Below, piece after piece: positions 10,095 to 17,941 of a stretch of 64,000 nt of DNA; within the stretch, counting starts at the first letter, position 1, and each line of letters opens with the position of its first letter. Position numbers and translations under genes: made by a program. Under the pieces are notes generated by a model that did not search any database, was not told where the DNA came from, and saw only the letters and a list, made by a program, of their open reading frames with translations. This stretch comes from Carpediemonas membranifera. Its lineage: Eukaryota > Fornicata. The stretch covers positions 620,001 through 684,000 of the forward strand of contig JAHDYR010000012.1 in the NCBI GenBank assembly GCA_019828565.1, in the 5' to 3' direction.

Positions 10095-11106
10095 ATGTGG
10101 TATTTAGACTCACGTATTCTTATCCCGCGTGGCACACTACCTCCACTCACCCACTTCAGCCCTCGTCTGTACCATCTGGCTTTCGTGCTTCAGTCGTCGG
10201 TCGGCTGAATACGAGCGTGATCACGGCGACATCACCAAGCTCCGCAGAGTGCTCTCTGTGAGGACTGACGGGGTCTCTGTTGCTGTGACGGTTTGGGTGG
10301 GTCGCGAGAAATACCGTGGCGGTCGGGTGGCTGACCGGCCCACGTACAAAAAGGGTAGCAGCAACAAGCGGGCTCGGCTCGGTCAGGATGACGCCGAGGC
10401 TACTCCTGCCCCGGACATTCAAGCTCTCATGGGCTTCGACCCTGGTGCTCGGTCGCTGGGCGGCTACACGATCCGCCGCCCAGACGGGCAGAGTGTATCT
10501 GGCGTGCTCGCTAAGTGTGGCTACACTGCCACCCCCTCTTTCCGCGTGAATATGAGCGCAGCATCGTTCAAAACGACAAGTCTAGAGGCTCTCAAACAGT
10601 CGATTAGGTTTGTCCACGAGAACATCGTTCAGATCATCAACGAGGGGACGAGAAAGTGTTTCCGCCGTGCGACTTTTGCCAATCACTGTCTGCGTCTGAA
10701 GCACTTCGCCCGGGCTGGACGTCAACTCCTGGATGATCTCGGCGGGCGCCCCCCGGAGCCCATTCATCTCGAAGTCGCGTATGGGGCTGCACTGTTCGGT
10801 TCCGCCAGCACTCCCTCCTGTGCTCCGTACCGCCACTTTGCTCGAGCTCTCCCTGGCATCATGCTCCGGCACAACGTCGTCGTGCGTGTCGACATGGTCT
10901 CGGAATTCCGCACTTCCATCGTGTGCCCATACTGCAAAGCACACTTCAGACGTGTGGTGTACACACACCGCATCATGCTCTGCCAGAATCCCGCGTGCGA
11001 GGGAGCTCCATGGCGCGTTGAACGGCTACGTCGGCATCCCGAGCAGAGAGACATACTTCTCAATCTCTCTCACCGAGATAAGAGCGCCAGCAAGAACATC
11101 CTTTGA
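10095..11106 (+). CDS. Fanzor-like (eukaryotic TnpB family) RuvC nuclease, 5' end broken or unresolved
   Basis: The C-terminal two thirds has a RuvC layout of the TnpB/Fanzor type. RuvC-I is FDPGARSLGG (Asp codon at 10438). A LEVAYGAALFG block corresponds to the Fanzor VAYG segment. VSEFRTS precedes a zinc ribbon (CPYC ... CQNPAC), and RuvC-III is HRDKSASKNI (Asp codon at 11077). The glutamate of VSEFRTS (10903) lies 44 residues after the LEVAYG glutamate, as expected for the relocated catalytic Glu described for Fanzors. RTDGVSVAV further upstream fits the pre-RuvC region. In this frame the first ATG is only at 10429. A neighbouring frame from ATG 10095 could join by frameshift or a poor 40-nt intron (10200-10239). 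The complete N-terminal recognition region expected of a Fanzor is not found, so this may be a truncated or decaying copy. Confidence 0.68.
10103..10199 (+). repeat. 5' Fanzor-region repeat, copy A
   Basis: 97-nt segment at the 5' end of the Fanzor-like region, whose two halves recur elsewhere. Bases 10103-10137 match 11304-11338 in 30 of 35 positions (shared core GTATTCTTATCC). Bases 10138-10199 match 35109-35171 in 56 of 63 aligned positions (shared core TTCAGCCCTCGTCTGT). Confidence 0.75.
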
Positions 11107-11193
11107 TGCACCTTCGATGCAACTTCAGATCAGATAGAGCAATCTCCTTTCCACTACGACTCCCAGAGAGGTGCTCTTCCTCACTATCATTAA

Positions 11194-11231
11194 CTTGCTA
11201 AGTTGAGCAAGCACGCGCTGCAGCGCGCGTG
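11194..11231 (+). other. two adjacent perfect hairpins downstream of the Fanzor-like gene
   Basis: Hairpin 1 is 11194-11211: stem CTTGCT/AGCAAG with loop AAGTTG. Hairpin 2 follows without a gap at 11212-11231: stem CACGCGC/GCGCGTG with loop TGCAGC. Position just 3' of the ORF is where omega-RNA or element-end structures sit in TnpB/Fanzor elements. A terminator-like or chance structure is the alternative. Confidence 0.6.
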
Positions 11232-11303
11232 ATATGCTGCGCACGATTGATAGAGTATGATGAACCACACTGCGATCCTGATGCTGCTTGGATCACTGTG
11301 TGT

Positions 11304-11338
11304 TTTGGACTCAAGTATTCTTATCCTGCGCAGCACAC
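11304..11338 (+). repeat. direct repeat of the Fanzor 5' region, copy C
   Basis: 35 nt matching 10103-10137 in 30 positions, same orientation, 1201 bp apart, so the Fanzor-like gene lies between the copies. It ends 7 nt before the ATG of the next gene. Confidence 0.7.
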
Positions 11339-11345
11339 CGAATTC

Positions 11346-13073
11346 ATGGTTGGCCAAGTTTGGCTCTTATTTTTCTGCCTTGTGGCGCTATCTCTCTCAA
11401 CTAACACCTCATTTCTTCGCCTCCCTTCTGAATCACCTTCAATCACAATCACAACATCGGCTGGAACCGCTCTGTCATGCTCCGCAACGGCCACGGCCAT
11501 CGTAGCGTACTCTCCTTCCTTCATCATCCCATACGAACTCATTGAGACCGCTACCCCAATCGCTACGTCCAGCGGCGCAGCGTGCTCCTCGACAGACTGC
11601 GCCGCCATCGCTCACAGCATCATCTCTGGATCCACCACCACCGCGTCGAGCATGCAGACCGGCCGCTGCTGCGACATGGCATGCGCGTACTCTACTGACG
11701 GATGCAGGTCCGGTCTGAAAGTAGGGTCGGCCCACACCGGTTGTCGGCACTGCCTCGCCGCCTCGGGCGCGGAGTGGGTCGTCGCGTCGGTCGACAGCAC
11801 TTCTGAGTCGTTCGCTGTGAGCTGCACCGTCGACGGGGCCTCTGTGGAACTGAACAACACGACGCCGACTATCGGCGGGCTGGCAGCTGCTGTCGACCCA
11901 GCGTCGGTCCCCACGTATCTCATATACCCCCGCGGATCCAATCTCACCGTCCAGCCCGGCCAGCTCTTGGGCCTTGACGCCGGCTCTATCTGTTCCCAGA
12001 CGGGCCAGACGGCATGCGTCCCCTCTCTTCCGACAGCACTCAGCACGTGGCTCGCAAGCGCCTCCTTCTGCACCAAGGGCCTGGGCGACGGGCTTCCCAT
12101 GCTTCCAGCCGACCTGCTTGCTGCCGATGCCGCCCTCCTGTTGGTCGGGGAGAGTCCCAAGTACGCGATTGACTTTGACTACACCGTCGACGGCCAGACG
12201 CTTCATATCGGTCTCGACGTCGTTCTGGATGTGACCGAATCGGCCATCGCTGATCCCTCCTCTGTATCAGCTGTCGCCACTGCGAAGGACGGCCTGCTCA
12301 CCGTCGTACTGGCCGACATACCAGCCGCGGTGACCTCCGCCATCGTGTCCTGTGCCGACTCCACCTTCGAGTCGGCGGTAGCCGGCACTTCAACGACGCT
12401 GACCTTTGCATGGGCCGAGGAGAGCGACGTGTGCCAGCTAGGCCTCTTAGCCGACGACGTCGAGGTCGGCTGGGTGGAGGTCCCCGTCGACGCCGACGAT
12501 GCAGAGGCGTGCCGCGCCTTCGAGTGTCTCTATCGCGACATCGCACTCGGCGGCGTGCTCGCCCTCGTGGCCACTGCCAGCCTCGCCATCCCCCTCGCCG
12601 CGGCCCTGGTCAGGCTGGGTGTGTGGGCGATGGGCAAGGTCCGGTCCCGGCGGGCACCCACACGGCCCCCGGCCCCCCGCCCGCCATCGCCGCCCCTCCG
12701 TGTGGCCAACAGCAACGAGAAGGAGTTCCCCGACGTCATTTCAGCCATCAAGTACTACGCGGCGTCCGGAGCTTCTTACGGCTGCCTGACGATCATCTTC
12801 TCTAGCACGCACTTCCCAATGTACGTCACGCTGATAGAGGACGACGCTGAGGTCAACGGCATCCCGATCTCACCCATGCTTGTCCCGGCCCGCCTCGAGG
12901 TCATGAGGAAAAACGGGTGGCGAGTGAAGAACGTCTATCTAAGCATCGCCAACGGCCTGCTCGCATCCGACTCCGAGCCTGACTCCGACCTCGAGGCGCC
13001 TATTACCCTGCTGCACAGCGTTGACCTCGGCCGGCGAGGGCCAGTGCAGCCGAGCCCCTTCCTGCACCAATAA
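11346..13073 (+). CDS. single-pass (type I) membrane protein with Cys-rich ectodomain (575 aa)
   Basis: The ATG at 11346 starts a clear signal peptide (MVGQVWLLFFCLVALSLSTN); in-frame sequence further upstream is repeat-derived and was excluded. The ectodomain of about 390 residues is Ser/Thr/Ala-rich with many Cys. A membrane helix follows at about residue 400-425 (GGVLALVATASLAIPLAAAL), then a basic Pro-rich juxtamembrane stretch and a cytoplasmic region of about 120 residues with an acidic Ser/Asp patch. No domain family is recognised; a surface receptor or adhesin role is only inference. The stop is TAAAG. Confidence 0.75.
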   Translation: MVGQVWLLFFCLVALSLSTNTSFLRLPSESPSITITTSAGTALSCSATATAIVAYSPSFIIPYELIETATPIATSSGAACSSTDCAAIAHSIISGSTTTASSMQTGRCCDMACAYSTDGCRSGLKVGSAHTGCRHCLAASGAEWVVASVDSTSESFAVSCTVDGASVELNNTTPTIGGLAAAVDPASVPTYLIYPRGSNLTVQPGQLLGLDAGSICSQTGQTACVPSLPTALSTWLASASFCTKGLGDGLPMLPADLLAADAALLLVGESPKYAIDFDYTVDGQTLHIGLDVVLDVTESAIADPSSVSAVATAKDGLLTVVLADIPAAVTSAIVSCADSTFESAVAGTSTTLTFAWAEESDVCQLGLLADDVEVGWVEVPVDADDAEACRAFECLYRDIALGGVLALVATASLAIPLAAALVRLGVWAMGKVRSRRAPTRPPAPRPPSPPLRVANSNEKEFPDVISAIKYYAASGASYGCLTIIFSSTHFPMYVTLIEDDAEVNGIPISPMLVPARLEVMRKNGWRVKNVYLSIANGLLASDSEPDSDLEAPITLLHSVDLGRRGPVQPSPFLHQ

Positions 13074-13128
13074 AGCACGTCGACTGGCCTTCGAACGGTC
13101 AAAATACTGACTTGTTTACTAGCACCGG

Positions 13129-13692
13129 TCACGCCATCCCTGTGGTCTCGCCCATCGCCTCAGCAGGCTGGCCGGCGGGGCTCAGCAGGCTGGCCTTCTT
13201 GATGCGGGCCCGGTTCACCTTGTTGGCCTCGGCCACCGCGGTAGAAATCACACCACGAAGGTGGGTCTGGTGTCTCCGCTCATGCTCGGACGCGTCGCTG
13301 ATCTGCTTCCGCCGGGCAGACATCGGTGTCAGGCGTAGGTCGGGGTCGGGCCGCAGTCTCGCCTGGAGACGGGCGGGGGCCCTTGAGGTCTGAATATTGC
13401 TCAGGTTCGGCGGCGATGACCAGGCCGTTGCGGATCTCATCGAGCTGGGCTTGGGATGCTCCCGGCGATCGCGGGCCTCGAGGACCTTGTTGAGCTCCTT
13501 GCGGGCGCGCATCTTGACCTTCGTCAGCTCGGTGGCATAGCGGCGATGGGCCAACGCAGCTTTTTCTCTGCTCTGGCGCTCCAGGTAGGCGCCCTTGTGC
13601 TTCTGGCTCAGTCGGTCCTCAACGGCAGCTGGGAGATGTCCATGCGGAGCCTCGTTCAAAACATCGAACGCTTCGTACCTGTTTGTTTCCAT
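13129..13692 (-). CDS. small basic helical protein (187 aa)
   Basis: ATG at 13692. The protein is rich in Arg, Lys, Ala, Glu and His. Helical basic stretches lie at about 25-75 (RQSREKAALAHRRYATELTK) and 120-175 around a disordered Ser/Pro middle. No domain is recognised. The stop TGA is followed after 8 nt by AGTAAAC. It is convergent with the preceding membrane-protein gene, with 55 bp between stops. Confidence 0.6.
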   Translation of the reverse strand: METNRYEAFDVLNEAPHGHLPAAVEDRLSQKHKGAYLERQSREKAALAHRRYATELTKVKMRARKELNKVLEARDRREHPKPSSMRSATAWSSPPNLSNIQTSRAPARLQARLRPDPDLRLTPMSARRKQISDASEHERRHQTHLRGVISTAVAEANKVNRARIKKASLLSPAGQPAEAMGETTGMA

Positions 13693-14075
13693 TTGATCTG
13701 GCTTTTGAGCTCATTCGCATCCGTACATTGAGATTCGCAGTGGTCTTCGCAGATTGGTTGATCGATATACACGTATACATACCGGCAATGTATACATAGC
13801 TCGGTGCGCCTCCCGCGATGTCACAGCGACAGCAGTGAGTGTGTGACTTGGCGATACCGCACGGCTCTCTTGTTACCCTCAGCAACCTCTCTCGAACAAC
13901 CGGCAATCCGACCTCTGGGGATTGAAGACTCGCGACTGATGCCCGAGTAAAACATGTCGCCCACGACCTCCTCAGCGAGAGATTGTGCGAATCAAAGTCG
14001 ATCTCCCAAATCTATTTGATTTGCCAGTTTTGACACAAACAGACAGCATTCACTTACAACGACGAGACGTCCAAA
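13693..14075. other. intergenic, divergent promoter region
   Basis: 383 bp between divergent genes. It is less GC-rich than the flanking coding sequence and contains short TATACAC/TATACAT stretches near 13765-13795. No RNA gene or ORF is seen. Confidence 0.4.
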
Positions 14076-16655
14076 ATGCCTCTCGCACGTGTCAATGACT
14101 CTCTTGTAGCCTTATTACATGCAATCGACGATTCCACCAACCGTAACATCGCTCAACACATCGCTGCGCTTGAAACTGACCTCAAGGCAATGCAAGGCTC
14201 CAGCTGCCACCATCTCACGCGTTCCCGGGAGTTCAAACGCGTCTGTCTCGAGGTATCCCGGCAGGCGGCCAAGGTGCTGTGCTGTTGGATCCACGGCCCC
14301 TCGTCGGTCAGCCTCAAGGCGCTCATGGCACTGCGGACAGAGGCCAACCGGGACGGGACGGGGCTGCTGCCGCTGTACGAGATGCTGAGCCTGGTGGAGG
14401 CGGACACATTTGTTGCCACGGCCGAGCACACGAAGGTTTACGACCCCTCCGCGATCCCACTCGCAGACTTCTGTATCCCCCCGGGGAGCAGGGCGGCTGT
14501 GTTCGGGGCGGGCTCGTCCAAGCAGTTCGCCGAGAACGCCAGCACATGGAAGGACTTCCTGAGGGAGGCGGCCCGGCGGGTACGGGACCCGGAGGTGCGG
14601 GGCTCCCCGGAGGCGCGGCAGGAGAAGCTGGCCGTGCTGCACTGGTGCAAGGGCATGATGGTGGGGGTGAACGCGTCGCTGCCCCTCGCCCTGTGCGACC
14701 TGATCGGGTTCAGCACCGACCGAATCTTCCTCAACGTCTCGGTCGACCTCAGGACCGAGCTACTCGCCCTGTTGGCAGGTGGGCCGGTCGAGCTGGAGAG
14801 ACGGCTGGAGCTGGTCAACGTCCAGGCGACGCTGCGGCCCGAGACAGGTCAGCGGGCCCACGGGCTGTTCCCCCTGACCACCCCGGGGTCGGAGCCGGAG
14901 CTGTGTCAGACGCACTATAGGGATCTTTTCGACAGCCCCCTGTTCAGCAGCATCACCACGACCAACTACGACCTCGTGCTCGAGCAGGTGGCGGGGCTCG
15001 AGGCCGACCCTGCGGCGGGCCGGGACTACTGGCTGCCTGCCCAGTACACGGAGGACGTGGGCGGGCTCACGGAGCACTGCATGGTTTACCACAGCCACGG
15101 TCTGATCGGGAAGGCGGTCCTGACGCCCTCGAGCTACCTGAACAACCACGACGTCCTGTGCCAGCGCTTCCATGAGTGGGTGACGAGGGATGGCCGACTG
15201 CCCCGCCTGCTGTTCATCGGGGCGAAGGACACTGTGTTCGACTATACACGACTGGGGGTCCTCGTCACGATGCACCCCGACGGACCCCCCCTGCCGCAGG
15301 ACCGCCACATCCTCTTCCTGCGGGACTACAACAACCAGGTGGCCATCCTACTGGACAAGCTGGCCCGCAGCGGCATGGAGCAGTACATACAGGTGGTCAG
15401 CTACCCCAGACACGTCGACCTCTTCTCCAAGCTGCTCGTCTGGTCGAAGCGGACAGCCCTAGCCCTGTGCAAGGTCAACCCCGCCCTCGTCACCAGGGCA
15501 CGGGTACCGTCCGATGATCCCGCATTCACAGGCTGCCTCGTCCCCTTCTCGGCGCCCACGGCGGACGGTCTCCGACTCCTGCTGACCCACCGCCCCGTCG
15601 TCCTCGGCCGGCGGGAGTACCGCTTGTTCGTCCGGGACGGCAGCTATCTGACTCCAGTTGAGTCATTCAATGGCTCCATCGACTCGCCCCCCAATCTGGA
15701 CCTCGGGTCCGAGGACGTCCGCCACTCGAGGTCGGTTGTCTTCATCAGGCGGCAGGAGGGGTCGACCGGCCCCACCTTCTGGGTGTTCGACCTGGGCACT
15801 CACCTGTGGCGCTGCGTCAGACTCGACTCCGCGACGAGTCCGGAGGCCGTCCAATGGCAGGCCCTGTGGAAGGCCCTCCGGTACATGGGCCGCGGCCTCA
15901 GCATCGCCGCCTGCTGCCCTGATGACATCACCCCCGCCTACCCGGCTGAGGCCACTGTGTGCGAGCTTCTGTCGGACCCCGCAGGGCCGGGGCAGGTCGT
16001 CGATGTGCGGTGCAGCCGCCAGTTCCCCGCCATCGCGCTGGCCGACAGTCCCAGAGCGCTGTGGATGGTGCAGGGTGGGCGGTGGAGCTGTCTCGGGCCC
16101 ATGGTGCGGACCCTGGACGAGATCCCCGCGACGTCCCGGTTGCCCCGTCTTCCCATGCCCACCGCCCTGAGCGGGGTCGGCCCCAAACACGGCCTGCTGC
16201 TCACCATGGTGCGGGCCCAGGAGCTCGGGCTGCCCGTGCCCGTGTGGGTCGTCAGGAGGGCCCTAGACCTCATCCCCTTGGAGTCACTCCAGGCTGCGGA
16301 CTCGTGCGGCTTCCGGACATGGCCGGCGGAGGACGGAACCGTTGCCCGCATCAAGCCGGTGTCGAAGTGGGACGACGACTCGGGCAGAGTCGAATGGACC
16401 CTCTTCGACCCCGACCGCCGCTACCCGGCAGTGACACATCCCCTGGGCGTAAAGTTCGCCGCGGGCACGGGGGCCGCGGCGAGGATCTTCGGCGACTTCG
16501 CCGTGGTCCGCTGCGGGGCAGGAGATGGGTACAACGTCGTCGTGCTGAGGGGCAAGGGCTACGTCGAGGCCATGCCCTGCGACATGTGGGTGTTCGAGGG
16601 GGATGCCGCTTGGGACCTCATCGTGGAGGTGCTGTGGCGTTCGACGACAGGCTGA
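14076..16655 (+). CDS. SIR2-like domain protein (859 aa)
   Basis: Residues 140-450 carry the hallmarks of the SIR2-like (SIR2_2 type) Rossmann domain: AVFGAGSSKQF (141-151), SITTTNYDLVLEQ (292-304), VYHSHG (337-342, candidate catalytic His341), VLTPSSYL and LLFIGAKDTVFDY (378-390). This set (GAGxS, TTNYD, HG, LTxxxY, LFIGxxxxD) is typical of prokaryotic antiphage NADase/SIR2-like proteins rather than classic sirtuins, and the sirtuin zinc module is absent. The N-terminal 130 residues are helical. The C-terminal 400 residues look beta-rich with repeated W and LRL blocks, possibly a propeller, family unknown. AGTAAAG lies downstream of the stop. Partners are not apparent. Confidence 0.75.
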   Translation: MPLARVNDSLVALLHAIDDSTNRNIAQHIAALETDLKAMQGSSCHHLTRSREFKRVCLEVSRQAAKVLCCWIHGPSSVSLKALMALRTEANRDGTGLLPLYEMLSLVEADTFVATAEHTKVYDPSAIPLADFCIPPGSRAAVFGAGSSKQFAENASTWKDFLREAARRVRDPEVRGSPEARQEKLAVLHWCKGMMVGVNASLPLALCDLIGFSTDRIFLNVSVDLRTELLALLAGGPVELERRLELVNVQATLRPETGQRAHGLFPLTTPGSEPELCQTHYRDLFDSPLFSSITTTNYDLVLEQVAGLEADPAAGRDYWLPAQYTEDVGGLTEHCMVYHSHGLIGKAVLTPSSYLNNHDVLCQRFHEWVTRDGRLPRLLFIGAKDTVFDYTRLGVLVTMHPDGPPLPQDRHILFLRDYNNQVAILLDKLARSGMEQYIQVVSYPRHVDLFSKLLVWSKRTALALCKVNPALVTRARVPSDDPAFTGCLVPFSAPTADGLRLLLTHRPVVLGRREYRLFVRDGSYLTPVESFNGSIDSPPNLDLGSEDVRHSRSVVFIRRQEGSTGPTFWVFDLGTHLWRCVRLDSATSPEAVQWQALWKALRYMGRGLSIAACCPDDITPAYPAEATVCELLSDPAGPGQVVDVRCSRQFPAIALADSPRALWMVQGGRWSCLGPMVRTLDEIPATSRLPRLPMPTALSGVGPKHGLLLTMVRAQELGLPVPVWVVRRALDLIPLESLQAADSCGFRTWPAEDGTVARIKPVSKWDDDSGRVEWTLFDPDRRYPAVTHPLGVKFAAGTGAAARIFGDFAVVRCGAGDGYNVVVLRGKGYVEAMPCDMWVFEGDAAWDLIVEVLWRSTTG

Positions 16656-16792
16656 ACGGGCCAATGCTCCTGGCTGGGCATGCGGATGTAATAGTAAAGA
16701 AGCGCGGGTTACCGGTGTGTCGAGAGGCGCTGGAACTCCGCTATACTCCGACAAAGCCGATTTCGCAGCTTATGCAACAAAATCTTAGAAAG

Positions 16793-17833
16793 ATGTCTGG
16801 TTCGCTAGATATCAGCGGAAACAGTTCACAAATTCAGGCCGCAAAGGAATTCTTCAACTCTTGCTTGTTTGAGCGTGCGAGCATTCTCTCCCGCATGCAG
16901 AACTCTGCGAGCAACAGGTGGGACGAGCTCTTCGCCTTTGAGCACTCCCTCGCGATCACCTATGTGCTTGACGGTGTCTGCATCCTTGTTCGCGACCGTA
17001 CGCTGACTGCTTCCCTGCTCAAGCTCGAGATTCATGGAAAGCTCAAGGCGCTCCTGTCCGAGGCCCTCAAGGCTGCAGAGATGCCCAAGTGGACCGACCG
17101 GCTGGCCAATGCCATCTACTGGTCCATGGCTAATGGCATCGTGATCGAGGACGTCGCTGAGCCGCTGCAGGCCCTGGCGAGCCGGTCGTCAGACGTCATC
17201 CTGCGCCGCACCGTCCTCGCGGTCGCAGACATGAAGCCGCGGCCTCTAGACGCCCCTCAGTCTCCCGAGCTCGAGCTCGAGCCGGTGACGTCACCCATCC
17301 ACGCCCCGTCGCCCGTGGGTCGTCTCCAGGCGGCCGTGAGCCTGACGCCAGAGGTGCTCAAGGCGATGGCTCCGGGCTTCGATGAGCCGGAGGAGAACGA
17401 GGACGAGGCCCCACCCATGACCCCTATGGAGGCGACGCTCGACTGCGGGGCCGAGGCGATCTCGGACCCCGTCGAGGAGCCTGGCCGGACCGAACGGGCG
17501 CACACGGTTGAGATCCAGGAGCAGGAGGCGCAGTTCGAGGTAGAGGACGAGACGGAGAGTGAGAGTGAGCCCGATGAGCCCGACACCAACACGGACACCA
17601 CACGGAGTGGGTCGGAGGACGAAGAGGAGGGGGAGATCGTGCAGGATGAGGTGGAGGAGCAGGAGGACCATGCGGTGGAGGCGGATGCCGATCCTGAGGT
17701 TGAGACCGAGGAGCCCGCTGAGCCTGAAGTCGAGCAGCCTTCGGAGGAAGCTGCGGAGGAGGCGGTGACTAGCGAAGACGCGCCCGCCGCTGATGTCGAC
17801 CCTTACGAGGAGTCGGCGACCGAGGACATGTAA
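16793..17833 (+). CDS. protein with helical N-terminus and long acidic tail (346 aa)
   Basis: I chose ATG 16793 (MSGSLDISGN); an in-frame ATG at 16772 lies inside a GCAGCTTATGC element that resembles the initiator-like motif described in the findings. Residues 15-145 are helical with conserved-looking hydrophobic spacing. Residues 155-346 are disordered and extremely Glu/Asp-rich. No family is recognised. The stop is TAAAT. Confidence 0.6.
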   Translation: MSGSLDISGNSSQIQAAKEFFNSCLFERASILSRMQNSASNRWDELFAFEHSLAITYVLDGVCILVRDRTLTASLLKLEIHGKLKALLSEALKAAEMPKWTDRLANAIYWSMANGIVIEDVAEPLQALASRSSDVILRRTVLAVADMKPRPLDAPQSPELELEPVTSPIHAPSPVGRLQAAVSLTPEVLKAMAPGFDEPEENEDEAPPMTPMEATLDCGAEAISDPVEEPGRTERAHTVEIQEQEAQFEVEDETESESEPDEPDTNTDTTRSGSEDEEEGEIVQDEVEEQEDHAVEADADPEVETEEPAEPEVEQPSEEAAEEAVTSEDAPAADVDPYEESATEDM

Positions 17834-17941
17834 ATATACACTATTGATGCACTCATTGCGCGGCCCAGCAGATTTATGGCGATTTACGGATACTCATAAA
17901 TCAGAAAATTCAGCAACAGCATCAAGCATTGGTGTGGGGCT

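Noticed and set aside
10200-10239. 40-nt intron joining the two Fanzor frames
   Set aside because: The phase fits, but the donor GTCGGC and the acceptor do not match the other five introns; left as a possibility only.
11229-11345. Upstream extension of the type I membrane protein
   Set aside because: Made of repeat sequence shared with the Fanzor region; the ATG at 11346 starts a perfect signal peptide.
14076-16655. Classic sirtuin deacetylase
   Set aside because: No Cys4 zinc module and no GAGxSxxSGIPDFR signature; motifs match the SIR2-like NADase group instead.
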